Below are positions 48,240-59,242 of a stretch of 64,000 bases of DNA, piece after piece. The stretch is from Sympetrum striolatum. Its lineage: Eukaryota; Arthropoda; Insecta; Odonata; Libellulidae. Position numbers and translations under genes: made by a program. Position 1 is the first letter of the stretch. The number at the start of each line of letters is the position of its first letter. The DNA is taken from positions 27,458,562 through 27,522,561 of the forward strand of contig OX388347.1 in the NCBI GenBank assembly GCA_947579665.1. The letters are read 5' to 3'. The notes under the pieces were generated by a model, which saw only the letters and a list, made by a program, of their open reading frames with translations, was not told where the DNA came from and ran no database searches.

Positions 48240-48500
48240 ATTGTATCATATACTGCATTTGTATTTCGAGACAACGCGTTGTTTCCGTTGCAACGGATGG
48301 AGCGGTTTAAGTTACCCGGGTTTACCCTGGGCTACTGTCCGAGTCCATCGAGCGATCTTAGCCTCACTAAGCGTGCCAAAGGGAAAGAATTGCGGGGATA
48401 GGAAGTGTCTGAGGCATGCTCTAGTCCTCACCTTCCACAAAATTTGACCATTCTCCCTTGGTACCCTGAAGATGCTGTTTGTTCTCAACAGCGAAATGTA
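48240..48500 (+). mobile_element. Penelope-like element terminal region (pLTR-like)
   Basis: A GC-richer stretch downstream of the Penelope ORF on the same strand, ending in the hammerhead-like motif (next entry). It is followed by an inverted copy of sequence from upstream of the ORF. Short open frames here (48241-48447, 48312-48503) are not considered genes. Confidence 0.5.
48466..48496 (+). ncRNA. Hammerhead-like ribozyme core (candidate)
   Basis: CTGAAGA (48466-48472) fits the CUGANGA core. A perfect 6 bp stem follows, GCTGTT (48474-48479) with AACAGC (48487-48492), then GAAA (48493-48496). Known Penelope-like elements carry minimal hammerhead ribozymes in their terminal repeats, so the location fits. 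Against it, one extra U lies between the core and stem II, and stems I and III are short or uncertain (TGTACA after GAAA; GGTACC before the core). Self-cleavage is unproven. Confidence 0.4.
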
Positions 48501-48512
48501 CAAAAAAAATAA

Positions 48513-48550
48513 TTTTGATGGTTTTTGGAATTTGGGTAATTATTTATCAT
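48513..48550 (-). repeat. Inverted 38 bp copy of Penelope upstream sequence
   Basis: Reverse complement of 45131-45168, identical by eye. At 48578-48597, TTGCAAGAATTATGATAAA repeats 45120-45138 in direct orientation. Such inverted 5' fragments at element ends are known for Penelope-like elements. Confidence 0.85.
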
Positions 48551-48599
48551 TTATAACCATCAGCGGATATACTCTTGTTGCAAGAATTATGATAAAATA

Positions 48600-50140
48600 T
48601 ACGAAAATGTTGTCAAAATTTCGATGTTGTAAACAACCCTCTACACAAAAATGTAAAGTGTAGATGTTTAAAAGTATAAAAAATTATTATTTCGAACACT
48701 TTTTTTTATGGTTTTAAAAAAGTTTTAAAGGAAAAAGTAGACTAGAAATAATTGAAATGGTCAACAATTAAGACCTTAATTTTGCCAAAAAATGATAATT
48801 TTACTGCTAATCCCGGAGGCTTAAATGTTACACGACAGATGTATTTTTTTATACTGTTCATCATCATTTTAAACTTTATATTATTGTTAACGAAAACAAA
48901 AATTTAATTTCTACAGAGCATTCAATAAATGTATGTATCTATATAAATTTACTACTACCATTACAACTTATACAATATTCCTTGGATCCTTAAGAAGCAA
49001 GTAAACATATTACCGCTCAAACTTTAAACTTCAACAATCCTATCGTCGCCAGATAGGATCGATAGTACACCACGGTATCTCGAGGGAAACGATATTAGTA
49101 AACAGTATTGGCGGCTTCCATTGAGGTCTATCTACATTGTTATAAGGAAATGTGCAAAACGTTAAGGTAATGCTCGATGTCTAGTTTTAAAGTACGTAGC
49201 TCCTTGAATTAATCCTTGAAGATTGTATTAGTACCAACTATAATGTCGATGGGCTCCAAGGTTTCTCAAAGAGAAAGTTCCAAAAAAGGACTGGATGTGT
49301 ATGCAATGTTTTGAATACATTACGAGAGTGGGAGTCTACAAAAAACGTGGAGTAAACATTTTCTAATGTGTTTATCTATAAGGAGTGGAGAGGAGGGGTT
49401 TTAGCCTATTTTTGTTGTCTTGTTCACTCTTGAAATCAACGAATTACATTTTAGGTTTGGAGCCAGCGTAGTGAAATTTTGTGAAAATTAATGTACTGAA
49501 AATAAAATTATATAAGTACCTTAACAAAAATGAAATGTATTTAAAATATAATTTATCTTATACCTTTATGAATTATTGGTTCTGATCCGCTGCTTCACAT
49601 CATAGAGATATGTACATAATTAATGATTAATTAACTTAGATTATTTTTCAAATTGTAAGCTGCAGATGTTTTATTCTTTTTGATGTTTGCACATCTTTTT
49701 ATTTTTTATTTAATTTTTATTATATTTTTATTTATTTATACATTTTTATATATTTTTTGTTTATTATCTGTTGCTGTCTTTTAGCTATTTTCTGTGAACT
49801 ATGATTTAGATTATTTTCAGTGTACTAGACCTTTGAATTTTTCATTTATATGTATTTCTTAATGTAATTTCATTTTTCTTAATTTCTTTTAGATTTATCT
49901 CCCATTGTTCAACGTTTATTTTAATTGATCTATAATTAATGTCAGTTTAGTGAAGTTGATTTGTTTTAACTGATTGTTTGTAGTAGTTATAATAAGAGTT
50001 TTCGGTGCATAAAGAGAAGTGCATACTTTTAATATATTACGTAGGATATTTATGGTAATGTTGAACTTAATACATATATGTATGAACGTATGATAATTCA
50101 CAGATGCAAGGTGGTAAGTTAATTTAAGGCTTGCATATGT
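48600..50140. other. AT-rich low-copy sequence
   Basis: No gene, long repeat or RNA feature seen. A short hairpin ATCCTATC/GATAGGAT lies near 49038-49059. Confidence 0.4.
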
Positions 50141-50149
50141 AATTGCATG

Positions 50150-50480
50150 GTATAAACAAATTAGATGTTGTGGTGTCTATGGTATGTAATAAATTGCCAA
50201 ATCAATTCATCAATAGGTATGACACAAGTTAAAACGAGAATAAAGGACTATCTTTTAAATGACATTTTATAGATGTATGATAGATTCAGAGCACAAATTC
50301 TTAATTCATTAAATAACCACTCTTCATATCTATCTAGTGAATACCTTAGTTTTTTCTTTGTAGCATCTTTTGACATTATACATTATGTATTAATTTTGTT
50401 TGAGATTTTTTTCTTGATTATTTAAATGCTCAATTTAATTCTTCAAACTCAGGAACCACCTGATGAGCCAAGTAAGGCTC
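50150..50480 (+). pseudogene. Decayed 3' end of a CR1/Jockey-type retrotransposon
   Basis: Translation gives NKLPNQFINRYDTSQ, then after a frameshift VKTRIKDYLLNDIL and a stop. This is the typical end of a non-LTR ORF2 (W.KLP...VK..IK..L). The tail sequence contains GATGAGCCAAGTAAGGCTCA, a 3'UTR-like hairpin. It is a dead fragment. Confidence 0.5.
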
Positions 50481-51027
50481 AAGCTGACCTTATGCAATTT
50501 TTCGTGAACTCTAATTGCCCATTATTACTTTTCTTATGCTTTAAATGAAACTTTCTTTCAAATACATACATTGCTACTCACCAACGCATATTAAACAAAT
50601 TCGATGTACACAGCAATTACTGTATTCTTCCTACATAATCTTATGATATGCAGAATGAATATTTCGCTGTTCCTAAGTTCCACAATTCCTACATTAAACA
50701 TATACTGGAATATGTTGTACCTTGTCTGTGGAAGGAATATAAAAGTGTGTTGATTTTATATGTAATTCGGTATCTGTTTCCAATTATAAGGTTCTGGTTC
50801 GGCTAACCATTATAAAGAAAGCAATGAATCACTGATTCTCATTTCATTTTGTTAAAGATTATTTTGTTTGCATTTCATGTTTCCACTTTTGTTGTCGTTA
50901 CAGTGCTTGCTTTCTTTTATTTTGGTTCTTCATTTATTTGGATTACTCACAGCACTTTCATTATATTTTTTTATTATTATTATAAGATATTAAGTATTAA
51001 TAAATATTATTAAGTAAGAATAAGAAA

Positions 51028-51924
51028 TTAAGTATATTTAAAATTAACTTTTGGGATATAAATATCAATAGCCTGATTTAGGACACTATAAAAACAATGA
51101 ACAGCATAATCAAGATTAATTAATATATTCCAATCAAGTGAAGAAAGAAATTCTTTCATCCCAATGTAGTCACCCCTACTAAAATTATATGTGTATGATT
51201 CTGGTTGAATAAAATTATTACAATTTTTAATTTGGAAGACACAATGCAATGGAAGATGATGACCATCAACCAACAAGTGAGGCTCATCAGATTTGGTGAC
51301 TATCACATTATCCATATTAGTAAATACCAAATCAAGAAGTTTACCATTTACATTTAGAACAGAGTTAATTTGTATTAAATTTAGATAATTGACCAAGTCA
51401 AGCAAGTTTCTTGACTGTTCAGAAAACTGAGGTGATGTTGTGTTATCATTTTGGTTCCAGCTTGAATTCGGTAGATTATAATCACCACAAACTATAAAAT
51501 ATGCCTCAGGATATGAATAGCACAATTTATCTATATCTAGACAATGTTTTTCATACATCTCAACGTTTGAGCTAGGAGGGAAGTAGACACAAATCAAAAT
51601 AACCGTTTTACTTGCTATTTTCATTGCTACAACAAGTTGCTCTATTTCATTACAGCTCTTTATTTCATGTTGATATTTTTTATCAACAGCTACCAACACA
51701 CCTCCTCCATCACTTTTTGAGCTAGTTTGTTTACTCCGATCCCTTCTGAAGATATTATATTTGTAAGACAAGTGAAGCTCAGATGAACAGACAGTATCAT
51801 TTAACCAGGTTTCTGTGAAGCAAATGACATCAAGACTATTAAATGCACTTGATAAACGTAACTGAGGTAGTTTCGTTCTCATACTACGAATATTCTGGTA
51901 GTACAATTCAAAACTTAGTTTTTT
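51028..51924 (-). CDS. Non-LTR retrotransposon ORF2, apurinic-like endonuclease (truncated)
   Basis: This encodes the N-terminal endonuclease of a CR1/Jockey-type ORF2, which nicks target DNA to prime reverse transcription. Counting from the TTG at 51906, visible motifs are YYQNIRSMRTK (2-12), FTETWL with catalytic Glu (30-35), GGGVLVAV (67-74), CGDYNLP with Asp/Asn (140-146), LDLVFTN (191-197) and DGHHLPL (214-220). The frame has no ATG. It is continuous with the ORF1 end in the -1 frame across the AAAAAAC heptamer, so translation by frameshifting is plausible. It stops at 51028 before any RT domain and AT-rich sequence follows, so the copy is 3'-truncated. Confidence 0.88.
   Translation of the reverse strand, partial: KKLSFELYYQNIRSMRTKLPQLRLSSAFNSLDVICFTETWLNDTVCSSELHLSYKYNIFRRDRSKQTSSKSDGGGVLVAVDKKYQHEIKSCNEIEQLVVAMKIASKTVILICVYFPPSSNVEMYEKHCLDIDKLCYSYPEAYFIVCGDYNLPNSSWNQNDNTTSPQFSEQSRNLLDLVNYLNLIQINSVLNVNGKLLDLVFTNMDNVIVTKSDEPHLLVDGHHLPLHCVFQIKNCNNFIQPESYTYNFSRGDYIGMKEFLSSLDWNILINLDYAVHCFYSVLNQAIDIYIPKVNFKYT
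51915..51924 (-). promoter_or_regulatory. -1 frameshift site A AAA AAC followed by TAA
   Basis: In the ORF1 frame the end reads TCA AAA AAC TAA. A AAA AAC is a canonical X XXY YYZ heptamer in the correct phase. A -1 slip continues CTA AGT TTT GAA TTG TAC TAC CAG directly into the endonuclease domain. No upstream stop interrupts the fusion. A downstream stimulatory structure was not identified. Confidence 0.6.
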
Positions 51925-52796
51925 GAAAACACATTATAATCAACAATCTTGGGTATACCATTGAAATGCCTTATAGTTATATCAGTTTCACCTGCCTCCC
52001 TCCTGGCTTCAACCTGCTTCTGGAGTGATGAAAGATATTCCCGCTCCCTTTTCGTCATGTTATTCTTCACTCTGTATCCTTTTTCAATAATCATATTTTT
52101 CCTCTTGAAAACTTTTAGAGCATCTTCCCGGCTTTTCATACACACCTTCAATGGCCGAGTTTTGGAGGCATTAGGATTCCCTAGCCAAAATACCCTTAAT
52201 GCATCCCTTGATACACCTGGGATCTCACTCAATATATCAGCTACCACTGCTGCATCCTTTTTCGCTCGATCCTCGTTCCTTGTGGGACAATCTTCAACTC
52301 CCATAATAATTACATTGCACGATCTCTTCTCCCTTTCCCTCGTCTCCGACACTAATTCCTCTAGTTCCACATTCTGACAATGTTCTTTCACTAGGTCGAG
52401 TTTCTTTTCCAGGGATATGACCTTTTCGTTCAGTCTTTTATTTTCATTTGATAAACTAGCGACCATCGCCACCAGCCCTTCAATCGGGGATAAATGACTA
52501 CCCAGTGTGTTGATTGCTAGAACTGTGTTCCGGTGCTCTTTAATTAATAATCCAAGCATGTCACTAGTATTTAATTTTTCTAATTGGTTATCTTGGCACC
52601 AGAAGCATCTCCAAGATTCACCGGAATCAGCCATTATCTGGATGTGTAATGGCGACAGTCCGACACAAGCCTCGTGGTACCACTTTCCACAATGGTAATT
52701 ACCGCTGGAATCAGAGACACCGCACTGAGTTGCTCCAATGTCTTCCTCAATTTTCTTGCTACACTTTCCACAGCGTTTTTGTTGTTTAGGAGCCAT
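51915..52796 (-). CDS. Non-LTR retrotransposon ORF1, PHD finger and coiled coil
   Basis: 293 codons, intact, with ATG at 52796. A complete C4HC3 PHD-type zinc finger uses C9, C12, C25, C36, H41, C44, C64 and C67. Residues about 100-155 form a Glu/Lys/Leu-rich coiled coil. Residues about 157-245 (from CNVIIMGVED) resemble the RRM-like domain of ORF1 proteins and are followed by a basic region. Such proteins bind element RNA in the retrotransposition particle. The last codons overlap the slippery AAAAAAC before the TAA at 51917-51915. The absence of internal stops suggests recent activity, although this copy cannot move by itself. Confidence 0.88.
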   Translation of the reverse strand: MAPKQQKRCGKCSKKIEEDIGATQCGVSDSSGNYHCGKWYHEACVGLSPLHIQIMADSGESWRCFWCQDNQLEKLNTSDMLGLLIKEHRNTVLAINTLGSHLSPIEGLVAMVASLSNENKRLNEKVISLEKKLDLVKEHCQNVELEELVSETREREKRSCNVIIMGVEDCPTRNEDRAKKDAAVVADILSEIPGVSRDALRVFWLGNPNASKTRPLKVCMKSREDALKVFKRKNMIIEKGYRVKNNMTKREREYLSSLQKQVEARREAGETDITIRHFNGIPKIVDYNVFSKN

Positions 52797-52880
52797 TTTT
52801 CCTCGATAAATCGAAAAATTAACTAGAACTCACTGAATACCATGCCAAACAGGACTACTACGTGAATTATCAAAAATGGG
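52797..52880 (-). mobile_element. Probable 5'UTR of the non-LTR element
   Basis: Minus-strand sequence before the ORF1 ATG, including AGTGAGTTCTAGTTAATTTT. The element's 5' end cannot be fixed without another copy. Confidence 0.35.
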
Positions 52881-53429
52881 TTATTAAATAATAATTAAAA
52901 AATTATATTGTCTCATTCTGTAGTAGGAAGTTTTTCATACTTTTTTAACATCGCTTAATGATGTTAAATACAACAGATGTGTTGGCAATTTATTAAAGAT
53001 ACTCGGATATTTTATGCTTAAACAGAATGGTTCAGGTCTTTCTTGACCAGGATTTGACTCTTTTCAGATATTTTTCAATCCTGTGCTTAATATAGTGTGT
53101 CTCACTTCTAAGTTTTCTTCTATCACAGAATGTTTTATGATAAAAAATGTCAAATTCTTCATTACCGTATTTCACGGACTATAAGACGCAGTTTATTCAT
53201 TAAAAAATTGCCTTCAAAATTATGTGAGTCCTATACTCAAAATTAATATAAAAATGTCCAACATTGTAACAATGTCCATTAATGATCCTAGACATTGCTT
53301 ACAGACTGTTGCAAAACAATGTTTCTGAGCTGTCTATAAACCATTGTGAAACAATGTTTTCCAGTATATATTTATATTAATTATTTAATTCCATGAACAG
53401 CTCAAGAAAAAATCAAAATTTCCCAAGAT
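52881..53429. other. AT-rich sequence with a transposon-end-like motif
   Basis: ACCGTATTTCACGGACTATA at 53165, then AGACGCA, resembles the terminal sequence of a widespread DNA-transposon MITE type (…CCGGACTATAAG…). No matching opposite end was found. Short ACATTGT repeats follow. Otherwise nothing. Confidence 0.3.
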
Positions 53430-54460
53430 TTTGTCATAGGTTCGAGCCCAGAGAGGATTATATTTTAAAATGGGATTAAATTGGAGAAATGGAAAATGGC
53501 CATGTAGAACGAATTTCTTTCATTTGTTAAAATATGAAAAAGTATGCGTGCAGCAGTGAGACTTGGGCTATATGATGTTTAAAAGATTTTGGATCCACAT
53601 GATGCTGCTCAACAGCCCGCTTGTACCAAATTTTATCAATGGCTCGTTTGTTTAATATGCTTAAGTGTTTGTAGGAGTCCAACTATGGGATTGACGTAAT
53701 AACTCCAACAAGTATCATGTTGACAGTTATCACAGAGGAGAAAAACAGTGCACCATGTTTCAATCAATACGAAATAATAATTAAATCTTTGTTGCTAGTT
53801 GTTGTGGGTACAACAAAATGGCTGCGGCAATTAACTGACATTGTAAGTCATGGTCATGGTCTATCTATCGAAAACATTAATGACTTCTACAGAAAATATC
53901 CTGGATTCGATGCTAGAACAATGCAAAAATCTCCCATTAAAATACATTGGGGTAGTTATTCATTATTTTTTTTGATGCATTTATCGAAATGATAGGAAGC
54001 ACTTGCTTTGCTAGAAGATATATGTTAAAACTCGGTTTAATAAAAAAATTAAGATAAGACCATGTTGTTCCTGGGTGCAATGCTACAGCACATTAAAATT
54101 TCTCGCATAAGGAATATAAGGGAAAAGTAGGACATCGTTTGAGGCAGTTGTAGCCAATATTCCTGTTTCAGTTTTCACACTTAGTTAGAGATGGTAATCT
54201 TCTGTTGTGCTGCATAGTAAGTATCACCAGGAAGACCCGGGTTCGATGCCGTATGGTAAATATATCTCTCATTTAAAACATATTGGTTGAATTTTCATAA
54301 TTCTTTCAAAAAAATATGTGCTTGCAATAAAGAAGCAGCTTCGTAAAGGATAGGGTAGGATATATAAAGGATTGTTTTTCTTATATAATAAAGATAAATG
54401 TATTCTCACTGAAAATTAAACCATTTGCTTTGCAGTATGCAAGCAGCATTTTACTCCTAA
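53430..54460 (+). mobile_element. Degenerate T-arm module element
   Basis: Old copy with a box TCATAGGTTCGAGCCCAGAG (53436) and modules at 53905 (GGATTCGATGCTAG), about 54070 and 54240 (CCCGGGTTCGATGCCG). The tail hairpin TTTGCAGTATGCAAGCAGCA ends TTTTACTCC near 54457. The TTGAAA blocks are hardly recognisable. The age contrasts with the fresh copies in the main array. Confidence 0.7.
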
Positions 54461-54639
54461 TATATAATATTTAAATGGCCTCCCTCTTTCCAATTCCTCA
54501 TAATCTTTGTTTTATTTGTATTTATTTTCATTCCATACATATCTCCGACCGTACATATACTTTCCGTCATTTTATATAGCTCTTTATCTGTTTCTGCTAT
54601 AATTTGTTGATTGTCAGCATATTTTATGGATAATAATAA

Positions 54640-55375
54640 TGCTTAAGCATTAATAGAATCATTTCTGGCCATACTTCATGGATAGTCATAATGAAATAGC
54701 AACATTGAAATTCAGTCTGATGATAAATATGTTTTCAAATCTCATTACATCTTATTTCATCTAACAAACAATAATGAAATTATTATCTTTGATTACTCAA
54801 GGTCTGTCAGTAAAATTGACTTTGTTAACACCCCAAACATTATTGTTGATGGTTCTGTTGTCCTCTTATGTCAGCTAAAACTACGCAAGAACAATCTACC
54901 TCAAGTAAAATGCTAGTCTCCACTCTCGTTCTTCCAGCATTTGACTACTGTTCCCTAGAGTAGAATGACCTAACAGCCAAGCCTGGCCTAAAATTACTCT
55001 GTCTCTTTAATAACTTCACTCGATAAATTTTTAACCTTCGGAAAGATGTTCATATCTCCAGTTACCGGCGTTAGTTGAAGTGCTTAAGACCAAATACCAG
55101 AAGAAAATAAATGCTTGGTTCATTTCTGTTTTCAGTTTTACACGGTCTTCAACCACAACCACATGACCTGTTAACTTTCTAATATTCTGTTTCTTGTAAA
55201 ACTACCCATTCCAGCCGTAACTATCTATTATATCTAATCCCTCGGTCTAACACTTGCTTGAAATCCTTCTCAATTACTGCATCTAATTTCTGGAGCAACC
55301 AGCCTGTACAGATTAAAAATTCCACTTCGACACAATCTTTTAAAGAAAAATTATTGCACTATCTTCTGTTAACCA
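54640..55375 (+). pseudogene. Dead C-terminal reverse transcriptase region, non-LTR retrotransposon
   Basis: Conceptual translation with frameshifts and stops gives TLVLPAFDYCSL, then FNLRKDVHISSY, then KTTHSSRNYLLY, then SFSITASNFWSNQP and KEKLLHYLL at the end. These follow the conserved order at the C-terminus of CR1/Jockey ORF2. Upstream, KTDFVNTPNI-like sequence fits the RT thumb region. At least four in-frame stops. It lies on the opposite strand from the ORF1/ORF2 copy at 51-52.8 kb. Confidence 0.65.
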
Positions 55376-56231
55376 CGGATTAATTCCAAACCCATAATAC
55401 TGGCTTATTTCTTTTTTGTATCATTTTTATGCAAGTAAACTATATTTCGTATTATTTTTTTCTGCTCTTATGGGAGTTATTATCTTCTTTTGGTGCTTTT
55501 TTTGACTTTGTAGGACCATTATTTCCGATTTAATCCTGTAAAGGCAACAAAGACTGCAAGTTACAAAAACGAACTTTAGGTGTATTCCTTATGGAAACGT
55601 ATTATAGAGTCCTGCGTTCCAACCCGATCCTTCATGGAGATGAGAATAGTTTTTGCGGGCTCTCAGCTTATTATAGAAATACAATGCAGTTTGTCTCATT
55701 GCTCCACAACAAATAGTTTCTGAGATAGAGAGGAAACAGACGGACAGATTTTGCATTTTATATATATAATATTATTACATGTTTCAGGCACAGGGTGAAA
55801 TCTATACTGGCAGACTGCTGCTGTAAGTAAAACCCTTACGACTACTGGAAAGTTAAAATATTCAATAATGTTTCTTGATTCCATAATAAAATTTGGACGG
55901 TGTATGTCTGTATTTAGACTGCGTTGTATATTTCTCTGGACGGAAGTACGTTTTTTAAATTCAGGTGATAAATTCACAATAAAATTACAAATATTTTATG
56001 TTTATGGAGTTAAATTTTCTTTATCACGATTATGAAATAAAAATCATAGAATTTAATATTTTCAATGTTTCATGTTTGTAGTTATTTGGTCAATAGTAAG
56101 AAAAACTGTCACTTCGTTTTTGCAATTGCAATTGGGCTGGAATTCCCCGTTTAGTTTCATTAATGTCCCTCGCAATTCCAATTAGGCAGCTTCTAATTCA
56201 ATCGCTATAATTATTCTGTTCAATAAGGGAT
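55376..56231. other. AT-rich low-copy sequence
   Basis: A 93-codon minus-strand frame (55977-55696) has no recognised domain. No repeats noted apart from a short poly-TA. Confidence 0.35.
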
Positions 56232-56474
56232 TTATCGAATTAATTTAATACATCCTATAATAACATACAAACCTTCGGAGGATATCCACCCCCAGACATG
56301 CACAGAAAATCGTCCACTTCTGCCCCTCTCTTTCACATATTGGAGGTCGAATCTGTAGTTTCGAGGTCTATACACACCGACAGGGCCATTCGAACATGAC
56401 GAAAATGTTTTTTCGTCGCTTAGTCGCTGAAATCCTAATCCAAGAGAGCAAGTAACTAAAAGTAAGCGCCTCAA
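56232..56474 (-). pseudogene. Tc1/mariner-like transposase fragment
   Basis: The 80-codon frame contains LSDEKTFS (first catalytic Asp of the DDE/D triad), VGVYRPRNYRFDLQYV and GRFSVHVWGWISSEGL, in the order of the IS630/Tc1/mariner catalytic core. It ends where the second Asp would be expected, and no N-terminal DNA-binding part or terminal repeat is visible. It is a relic of cut-and-paste transposition. Confidence 0.6.
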
Positions 56475-56800
56475 ACTGTTCCTTCCCTCAAATCCTCAAT
56501 TCATACAGGGCACAAAAATCCTCAGGAGATCTACTAGGTTATTCCAAACCCCTCCATTTCAGAGAGAGAGAGCCTACGCAGCGGGGGGCATAGGCGGCAA
56601 GGACTTCGTCTGCAAGAATGTCGGAAGCGTGCAATAGTTGATGCTTATAGAAATGCCCTTTTGGGAATAGGAGAAAGGGAGTATGGGATTTTAGCAGCCG
56701 GTGAAACATACATTGCCTATATCATTCATCCTGTTAAAAGATGCGTAAATAGTTATATCCCAAGGGATATGATAGCTCACAAGTATCTACTGTTCAATCA
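56475..56800. other. Mixed low-copy sequence
   Basis: It includes a short GA repeat (56562-56573) and a G-rich run at 56583-56588. A 61-codon frame from 56661 has no recognised motif. Confidence 0.3.
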
Positions 56801-56814
56801 TCGGTTTGTTGCTG

Positions 56815-57470
56815 CTCCGTTACGGCCATTTAAAACAATACAATGAATGGAAAGTTAAGGGATTTTTTCGGGATTATTTAAAAAGTTCTTACCGGGAAGA
56901 TAGATTACTGTTTTTTATGATACCTGGAGCAGTGAATATTTAACAGAAATTGTAGAGAATTCTTCTAAGATGATCTTAAGTTCGATGCTAGACCGGTGAA
57001 AATATGTCCAATTTAAAATACATTGGAGGTATTTTTTAGGGAGAACTTACCTGTAAGATATAGCGTTCAAGCTTTTTATATTGATAGATATCCGTATAAT
57101 TTATAAAACCATTAAATTGTTTCCTTAACTATCTTGCATTCGATGCCAGGGCACACAAGATATTATCCTATAAAGAATACATAGGAAAAGTAGGGCGTAG
57201 GTTGAGGCTGTCAAAGATGTGATCTCCATCATACATTTCGCACAACGAATACGATCATTTTATTGTATATGAAAGAAGATAACCCAAAACTCCCAGAGGT
57301 CGACGCCAGGCTTATCCCGATTCTTATGTAAGGTATACATTGTAGATATTTTAGAAGTTATTGTGAACTCCTAACCGATGAGATACACAATTATTTACCA
57401 CATTGATGATTAGTTTCTAAACTTTTTACTATAATTACTTGCTCAGAAATACCTCTCTTTTAGCATACCT
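56815..57470 (+). mobile_element. Degenerate T-arm module element (partial)
   Basis: Decayed modules have boxes near 56980 (AAGTTCGATGCTAGACCGGT), 57150 (GCATTCGATGCCAGGGCACA) and 57299 (AGGTCGACGCCAGG). Spacing of about 150-170 bp is kept although most other sequence has drifted. Head and tail are not recognisable. Confidence 0.6.
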
Positions 57471-57524
57471 TACTTGTTTATATATATTTTCTTCTTAGGA
57501 TATATACATTCAAACATCTATATA

Positions 57525-58568
57525 TTATAGTTGACGCTTCTCCTGATTCACTGATTCATATATGTAGGAAGATACTAATTCAGGGGCCAAACTTCTGGAG
57601 GGATCGGGCCGCTTATATTTTTTGTAAATGGCCCAAACTCAAAACCCCAGGAAAAATTAGATATCCTTCCTAACTATCATGGGTTCAAAATCAGGGGCCC
57701 CTAAAATCACAAATTTTGCCTTTAGAATGAGTTGCGCCAATTATTAGATAAAAAATACTTTCCGGAAAAGCAGAGGATACATATCCAAGGTGCCTTGAGA
57801 TATATAGAGATTGAATTTCCTATTGACTACATCTCTAAGCACCTTGAAGGATAAATTTGCACCGGTATACATTTGAAATCAGGGTAATTTTTGAAAAACT
57901 CTCTTAAAGATTCAATAGACAATATTTTCATCTGTTGGATTCCTAAATTTTAATTCTCTGTTATTCCGAGAAGTTTTTTTTTTTATCTCGAAATTTGGTG
58001 CAGTATATGAAAGATAAGAATGAACTGCGCTGATTTTTGGAATAGAAAGAAAGATTTTTTGGTAAGAAAGAGAACTCAAATTAAAGGAACTAAGAGACAT
58101 TTTTCAGATCTAATAGAAACAGTAAAAACTACTGCATTAAGTATCCATTGTTCGATGCCAGACCGGTGCAAAAATCCCCCTGTAAAAAAAAGATATAGAG
58201 GTGCCACTTTGCACGTGGATGATTTTTATACTATGCTATAGAAAAAAATTAGTTTGTAACCATAGTTATCTTGGGTTCAATTCTAGACCCCCTCAAATAA
58301 TATCCTATAACGAATAAATGGGAAATTAAGGACATTAAATGGCAGTTAAAGACATGATTCATATTTCAAATCTTACACTTAGCTAAAAATTCATCTTCTG
58401 AAACGTTATTTAGAAGGATCAAGAGGTCCAGGATTGGGGAATTCGGAAATAAATTTTCCGTTTATTAACGCTAAGATGCATGATTGCTCTGCATGCTTAT
58501 AATCAATTACTATATTTTTACTTTAACTTTACCTTTTGCTTGCAGAATGCAAGCAGCATATAACTCGT
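57525..58568 (+). mobile_element. Degenerate T-arm module element with linker
   Basis: A linker-like GACGCTTCTCCTGATTCACT at 57534 precedes a head-like GAAGATACTAATTCAGGGGC near 57568. Decayed boxes follow near 57684, 57857, 58150 and 58278. The tail GCTTGCAGAATGCAAGC with AGCATATAACTCG ends near 58568. The complete linker-head-tail order in such an old copy shows that the linker belongs to the mobile unit. Confidence 0.7.
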
Positions 58569-59242
58569 GTATTCTAGCTGGAGTTGTTGTAAATAGACGT
58601 ATTCGACGGCTTTTAGCCCTCGCTTAACAGGTATGAAGAGTTCCTCATGCTCGATTTAAGAAGAACGTGAATAGGAACCTAGTGTTTATGACAGCAGGAA
58701 GGAGTGTGTTATTCTTGTTTCATTGAGGGATAAGAGGCTCAGGCCTAGGTAACGGTTCTAGGCTACGACGCTGTTGCAAGATTTGCACCCGAACCCTTTC
58801 CTTAAATTATGTATCCCTAACCTTATATTTCAACCAAAACTTCTTTCAAAACTTTCTAAACCAAAATTTAAGATACTTTTGCTGCGGAATGTACCATAGG
58901 GTAAGGAATATTTACCGGATAAGATTAAGATGCTAGAATTGTTTCTTTCAGCTGCCATGTCAACTTATCGCCTCTGTTTAACTATTACACAAGTTTCTTT
59001 CATTGCTATCACTCAGACCTTACAAATAAAAATCTGATGTGGCCAGCACATGACTTTCTCCATATATAAGATGTAAATATTTATCTACGAAGGTAATTTC
59101 GAACTCTATATTCAAACTAAACTTGGAAGATGAGTGATTAATTTATATATTATTATCTTTTACGATACAAACATTATAAATAATGTTTTTCGGGTAATGC
59201 TCGATGAAAAAAGATGAATTTGGCCTTTCGCCCATAGAGCCC
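58569..59242. other. Low-copy sequence, no gene seen
   Basis: No supported feature. Slightly GC-richer near 58730-58800. Confidence 0.35.

Noticed and set aside
51949..52377. 142-codon plus-strand frame
   Set aside because: Antisense shadow of the ORF1 protein with the C4HC3 finger.
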